A stretch of 64,000 nucleotides of DNA from Lomentospora prolificans. Its lineage: Eukaryota; Ascomycota; Sordariomycetes; Microascales; Microascaceae. This document shows, in pieces, positions 58,968-64,000 of this stretch. The stretch covers positions 3,423,501 through 3,487,500 of the forward strand of contig JARFXM010000011.1 of NCBI GenBank assembly GCA_029532625.1, in the 5' to 3' direction. Position 1 is the first letter of the stretch. Each line of letters starts with the position of its first letter. The position numbers and the translations under genes were made by a program. The notes beneath the pieces were generated by a model. That model saw only the letters and a list, made by a program, of their open reading frames with translations. It did not search any database and was not told where the DNA came from.

Positions 58968-59477
58968 ATGTCCAAAAACGCCCAGAACCCCCAAAACCCC
59001 GATGCCGAGGACGAGACACCCGTCGCCAAGTCCGCCGAGGACCGCAAGGCCGCCACCGCCCTCGCCAACCTCGACGCCCGCGACGAGTCTGCCGCCGCGA
59101 GCAACGTTGACCAGGATGCTGTTAGCGCCGCCATGAAGACCCTCGGCGGCGGAGCGGCGGGTGCCGGTGCTGGCGCTTCCAAGGGATTACCTGTGAGGAA
59201 TAAGAACGTAAAGGTTGATCAGGCCGATGTTGCTTTGCTGGTAAGTTGTTTTTTTCTTCTTTTTTTTTTTTTTTTTTAGAGAGAGATTTTGGGGGGATTT
59301 GTCTGTTAGACGCTGGTCGCTCGGATGCCGGATGTCGCTAACGTTGGCGTTACTTGCCTTTCTTTGTTATAGGTCGAGGAACTTGATCTTCCCAAGGCGA
59401 AGGCTCTGGATTTACTCAAGGCGCACGAAGGCGATGCTGTTCAGGCCATGAAGGCGTATGTCCAGATCAGGGTATAG
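58968..59477 (+). CDS. HYPK-like NatA-associated protein (UBA-type domain)
   Basis: Two exons: 58968-59240 and 59373-59477, 125 aa. The GTAAGT donor and TAG acceptor border a 132-bp intron that contains T18 (59260-59277). Residues 1-80 are Ala/Asp/Glu-rich and disordered with a Gly/Ala run. The C-terminal domain reads VKVDQADVALLVEELDLP, then KAKALDLLKAHEGDAVQAMK, the UBA-like fold shared by HYPK and nascent-polypeptide-associated complex alpha. The length and the very C-terminal position of the domain fit HYPK, which binds and regulates the ribosome-associated N-terminal acetyltransferase NatA. NAC-alpha is excluded because the NAC beta-barrel domain is missing. Confidence 0.88.
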
Positions 59478-60066
59478 GCTGAAGCTGCCGAACCCGAACG
59501 AGGAAGAGATTCGACGCTGGGGCGGTGCGTTTGGGAGACTCTGCACGTCGCCCAAGGACTAGGTTGCCAACGATAGCTATGCGACCGTGAGGCCTAGCCA
59601 AAAACAAGTATTGGCTGGCAAGAGGGACGAAGGGAAGGGACCTACTCATACGCCATTTTCAAGCGCTGCCTCCTCGTCTTGAGAAAAAAGCTTGGACTGG
59701 GCGGCTGAAATCACAACGCAATGTAGAGGTGTAGATTTGAAATAGCATGTCATATTTCAGGTACGCACGGAAGCGTCACACCACCGTCTAAGGAAGGGGA
59801 AAAAAATTAAGTGTAAATGAGTGAATACAATTTAGTATTGGTTTAATAAGAATCCGAGACAATCCAGTCTGCTTATACCCATTCCCAATTACCGAGAAAC
59901 GCCTCAAAAAGAAATAAAAATCAACCCATACCCGGCCCAGGGGTCCTATCTGCTTCCACAAATACCGATGTCATGGTGCATAGGTAGTTGGGATTGTGTG
60001 CAGCCTGGACATTGATACCAACGAGTAGAAAACTCCGGCTGGGGCGATTGTCTGCCGTCTACATCC
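59478..60066. other. Convergent spacer between HYPK and the BRCT gene
   Basis: An A/T-richer 3' spacer between converging genes. No gene, repeat or RNA feature was seen. Confidence 0.6.
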
Positions 60067-63000
60067 TTAGTTCCAAGCCTTGGAAAGCGGGCTTCCAATC
60101 TTGGGTGCAAACTGCAGACTCTTCCTCCTCGCGGCCATTAGCCTCATCATCACCTGAGGGTCCTTCTCAGGGCTAAAAATGCTCTGGCCAAGCTCCCTGT
60201 ACGTGTTCGCCGACATCTTCTTAGGGGGGCACGTCCTCATCAGCAGGTCATTTTCCTCAGGGGAACCGCCGGCTTCAGTGGGCGTATCGGGGGTGATGTT
60301 CTCGACGTAGCGGGCGATAGCCTCGGGTGCTGGTGTCTTCGGAACAGGCGTCAACATGGCGAGGTGACGCCAGTCATCATCGTCGTCGATCTCTCCCTCG
60401 CCATCATGATCCTCGGTGGCAGCGAGCTGCTCAGGAGGGGTGCGCATCCAGACGGTGCTAGCGCGGCGGTTAGGGAGAGGTGTGCTAGGGGCCGTCTGGG
60501 TATCGCGGCTTTGCTTCACGGGGCTGGTGACAAGCATGCCGTTGAGGTTAGCAAGAGCCTTGGGCTCCATTGACTTCCTGCGACGGCCACCGCCACGGGG
60601 TACGAGACTGGTGTCGACACTGTAGGGAGCCTCGTCGAGCCACTTATTATCTCTCTCGCAACTGGCAAGGCATGTTAGTCTCAGTCATGTAAATCGAGAA
60701 GATCAGGTTGCCACTTACTCAAGAACCCAGGTGACACCCACGCACTGTACGACGCCGTTGCTCTCGCGAACTCTCTCAAGGGTTCTCTTACTGCCGTCCT
60801 TGTACACGACGTGGGTGATCCCAATCCTCGACGACTCATTCGAGTTCCAGTTCCACGTCTTCACACACCTAGCACCCATCTGGGTAAGAAGTTCGACAAA
60901 GATGCCGCTGGCATCGGCACCCTCGCTCGTGTGGACGTCAACATAAACCACTGCACCCCTGAGAAGGGCAGGGTCGAGATGCTTGTGCGGGCTTCGCGGA
61001 GGGGTACCCAGAGTCGACCAGATATCCGAGTCTACAGCGGCGGGGCTTTTAGGTGTCGACTGCTCCTTCCTGGTGGGCGTGTAAGAGATGACGGTAGCAC
61101 TTCGCTTAACTCCACAGGGGCGCTGTACAGGAAGGCGGGAGACACTATGACGTCTCTTCTTAAGAGGGCTAGGGGTAGAATCATCCGCTGGCTTGAGGGG
61201 GACCTTGGAAACGGTGTGGAACTCCCTGACGACCTGACGAGCAGGAGTTTGAGGAGGAACATCCGTGGTCATCTCACGCTGACCCTCGAGGATGGCGGGG
61301 TCAATAGGCACCTGGTTCTCGTCTCCGTAATCTTGGCTGTCCTCGGACAACGAGTCATCGTGGTGCTGGTTATCAAGCATCTCTTCGATCTGCTCGGGTT
61401 CCATGAGAGACATCTCCTGAGCCTCTGTGACAAGAGCCATATCCTCTTCAGTGATGGGGACATCTTCAAACACTGGTTCTATCAGGGCAGCAATGTCGGC
61501 GTCAATTGCGGCCTCAATGGCGGCCTCAACATCTTCCGGATCCCTCACAGACATCTCATCTTCGAAGAAAGACGGCTTGGTACCCAGTTGCTCTGGAGTG
61601 GACTGGCTACGAGAGGAAGTTGAAGCAGGCTTCACGGGGCTAGTAGCTGACCAAGCGTTGAACCGGGCGGCAAGGGGAGTGAAACCAACGCCGGTCGCTG
61701 AGGGAGCGATTGACTTGCGTCGAGATCCGGCCGAAGGGGTGTTGACGTAACGGACAGGGCTCCGGGAAGGCTTGCGTTGGATGCTTGACGTAAGCTCGTC
61801 GTCCGACTCGTCATCAAGGCCCTGGAAGGGGTTGAGATCCTTCTGGCGCAGGCCATATCCGAACGGATTCTTGGGTGGCGAGTTGGGGGGGGTAGTCGTG
61901 CCAGTAGGACTCAAAGGCATTTCCTTCTGCTGCTCCTCCTCCTCTGCGGCTTCAGGGACATCTGACATCTCGTGATCCTCGTCAACAATCGTGTCATCGG
62001 AGTCATTCTCTACATCAACAACATTACTGGCCTCCGTATCAGCGTTCTGTTTAGCTGAAGGGCTAGTGACGAGGGAAATATCGTCCTCGGTCACCTCGTC
62101 AACGGCAGCCATATCTAGATCAAGGCCAGGGTTCGCATCACGAGGCAATACAGCCGAGAGACGACCAGGGAACTTGAGACTTGGAGGAGGCTGCGAAAAG
62201 AGAGTGCGCTGAATATCTTGAGGCGTCGCATCGGCTTCCTCGTCATCCATGAGCAGCTCAGATGGTTTAGCATGAGAGGCGGGGCCGGGGGTGGAGAGAA
62301 TTGTCGGCCGAGTCGCCGGAGTCCGGTTAACATCAGGTTGCACTGGAGCAAGCTTCATGGCTGACATAGGCAGTCGTTTGGCGGGAGACTGCAGAAGAGA
62401 ACTCCTAAAGGACGGTGTGGCGGCAGCCGAGGGCTCAGGCCGCGCCAAGGAAGACGGTGCCATGGCCTTGAGAGCAGAAAGGGGAGGGCGCTTTGCAGGG
62501 GACTGGAGAAGTGACGCCTTGAAGGGGGTGGTTCCATTGGCCTTGACGCTCTGTTGTGCACTTGAAGCGGACGCTAGCTGTACGGCATCGGACCGCTTAG
62601 CGGGAGACTTCATGGTATCCTTGAAAGGGGAGGGAGGAGGTCGCTTCGCAGGGCTGACAAGAGCCATGGTAAGGGTTGGCTCTGATCCCTCGACGGAAGC
62701 ATTATTGATAGCCAGCGTCCGCTCCTCTGCAGCCAGCTCGAGCTTCTTGCTCTTCACCAACGCGCTGGAAGGTGGGGGCCTGACAGGATTCTTGCGAAGT
62801 GGCGTCTTTTCGGGAGCGGCAAGCTCATCCTCGGATGGATAATCAAGAGGGGCCGTGAGCTGAGTGATCTTCTTAGGACTAAGGGGAAGCTTTTCAGCTG
62901 CCTTTGAAGTCGTCGCCTTCGTAGCTCTCGCGGCACGAGTGGCCCTCGTGGCTGTAGCAGAGGCGGGCTTAGTCGTGGTGGTCGCGGTAGTGGCAGCCTT

Positions 63001-63609
63001 CCTTACTGGACGTCCTCGGAGTCCCGCTGTGGCCTTGGTATCCGCCTTTTGTTTCGAAGAAGCGCCCGGGTCGATATTTTCCTTCTCAGGCTCCTGGAAG
63101 GTAACAGTCTTCTTGACTGTGGCCTTTGTCGTTATCGATGCAGCTCGGGACCGCGTCGTCTTGACCGGCTCGGGTTTGGGTTCCTCATTTTCTTGTGTTG
63201 TGACTTTCCTAGGTCGACCTCGCTTTGGCTTAGGCGGCTCCGACTCCGTAGGCTCTGCTGGCTCGGTAGCCTTCTTTGCTCGTGTCCTAGTGGCACGAGC
63301 GGCAGTGCTGAGTGCAGGAGCCTTAGCTTCAACCGCAGGCTCCGAGTCGACTACCTTCCTAGGTCGTCCTCGTGGACGGGCTGTCTTTGCGGGGGCGGCT
63401 GATGTCTCGATGTCGTCCTCATGCTCATTGTCGTCAGCCCGAGTTTTCCTCTTCGTAGAGGTAGATCTTGTTGCGGTAGTGGTCGTGCTGGAGGCTGCCT
63501 TTGCCTTGGCGGCAGCCGTGACGATCCTGGTCGTCTTGCTGGACGTGTCTGTGGCTTTCGCAGCCGCTCGCGAGCGGGTCATTCGCTTCGGGGGAGACTG
63601 GGGATCCAT
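60067..63609 (-). CDS. AT-hook and BRCT-domain nuclear protein
   Basis: Two exons on the minus strand: 63609-60719 and 60661-60067 (GTAAGT donor, CAG acceptor; the join gives GVTWVLDCERDNKW), 1161 aa. An in-frame ATG at 63663 would add 18 residues; the 63609 start (MDPQSPPKRMTRSR) is preferred. AT-hooks: GRPRK at 81-85 and 131-135, with a third weaker one near 213. KTVTF (167-171) and a KEN box (176-178) follow. The middle holds repeated SPAKR(x)P(x)S modules, then long acidic disordered stretches. A single BRCT domain spans about 885-980 (GAVVYVDVHTSEGADASGIF to WVLDCERDNKWLDEAPYSVD). The last 180 residues are Pro/Thr-rich. The overall layout recalls microcephalin-like or Crb2-type DNA-damage or mitotic factors, but I cannot assign an ortholog. 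Nuclear and probably CDK-regulated. Confidence 0.85.
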
Positions 63610-64000
63610 CTTGGGCAGAATCGATGGAACGCCTGGCTGGTTAATACGACTCAGCGGCAGCAAGATAAAAATTGAAGTCGAAAAAAGGGTTAGGAGAGGA
63701 GAATTAGAATAAAGTTGATTCCATGGAATGAAGAGAAATCGACTCTAATTCTTCTTGATGCTGTTATGGTTAGTGATTGTCGTTGTTGATTGTGTGTCGA
63801 AGGTGTTGTTCGCTGATGGGAGGGTTGCTCTCGGAGGGTTTTCGAGAGCTTGTTGATATGAGACAAGAGCTCGCAAACCCTTGTTTACTTTAAGTGTTCG
63901 CGTCTTAAGACGTTGCCCGGCAACGAATATGACCCACTTCGGCACATCAGACTTCACCTAAAAATTACGTCAGAAGGCACGTGATATGCAACCATCCTAT
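63610..64000. promoter_or_regulatory. Upstream region of the BRCT gene
   Basis: Promoter-side sequence of the minus-strand BRCT gene, A/T-rich near the start codon and unbiased further out. The 70-aa minus frame at 63745-63957 has no recognisable features. The next gene would lie beyond the window. Confidence 0.5.

Noticed and set aside
61427..61750. Antisense frames over the BRCT gene, including the 282-aa frame at 62864-63712
   Set aside because: Shadows of a low-complexity Ala/Lys/Arg/Thr-rich coding sequence on the opposite strand.

Overview
The window is nuclear DNA of a filamentous ascomycete, most likely a Sordariomycete. This is inferred from short introns (52-132 bp, with one exception) that have GTAAGT/GTATGT-type donors, TTAAC/CTAAC-like branch points and TAG/CAG acceptors, from the housekeeping gene set, and from long intergenic spacers. 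There are no operons, tRNA genes, rRNA genes, CRISPR arrays or intact transposons that I can support. I assembled the multi-exon models by hand: I read both sides of each junction and checked that the phase closes.

Layout. 1-5.5 kb is gene-free. 5.6-7.7 kb holds a single-exon low-complexity protein of unknown role. 8.8-9.1 kb encodes the APC/C subunit Cdc26. 11.5-13.4 kb is a 14-TM-type MFS efflux transporter, convergent with a vacuolar zinc transporter (ZRC1/COT1 type, minus strand, 14.2-16.1 kb). 16.1-28.0 kb is gene-poor, and the only supported gene there is a DUF202 membrane protein (19.6-21.1 kb, minus) split by a 705-bp intron. 28.0-31.1 kb is an intracellular GH3 beta-glucosidase with a PA14 insert, in seven exons.

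32.3-46.8 kb is a compact housekeeping block: URI/Bud27 prefoldin-like protein (+), NudC (-), TFIIH subunit Tfb3 (+), AP180/CALM endocytic adaptor (-), mitochondrial aspartyl-tRNA synthetase (+), the dolichol-mannose utilization protein MPDU1 (-), and a small chromodomain protein (-). 48.4-53.6 kb is the replication-timing/telomere factor Rif1. 55.1-56.1 kb is glucose-6-phosphate 1-epimerase, 56.5-58.0 kb (minus) class II DAHP synthase, 59.0-59.5 kb the NatA/ribosome-associated HYPK, and 60.1-63.6 kb (minus) an AT-hook/BRCT nuclear protein.

The neighbours do not form a pathway. A loose theme is cell-cycle and chromatin control (Cdc26, Tfb3, chromodomain protein, Rif1, BRCT protein). Several of these proteins, and URI, carry recognisable short motifs: paired GILK/RVxF-like PP1 docking sites in URI and Rif1, and a KEN box plus an SPAKR repeat array in the BRCT protein. 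I did not find a clearly undescribed system. The most interesting signals are the cryptic DUF202 gene with its outlier intron, the PP1-docking pairs, the repeat array in the BRCT protein, a Gcn4/CPC1-type site before DAHP synthase, and a recurrent GCCAGCC intergenic motif.
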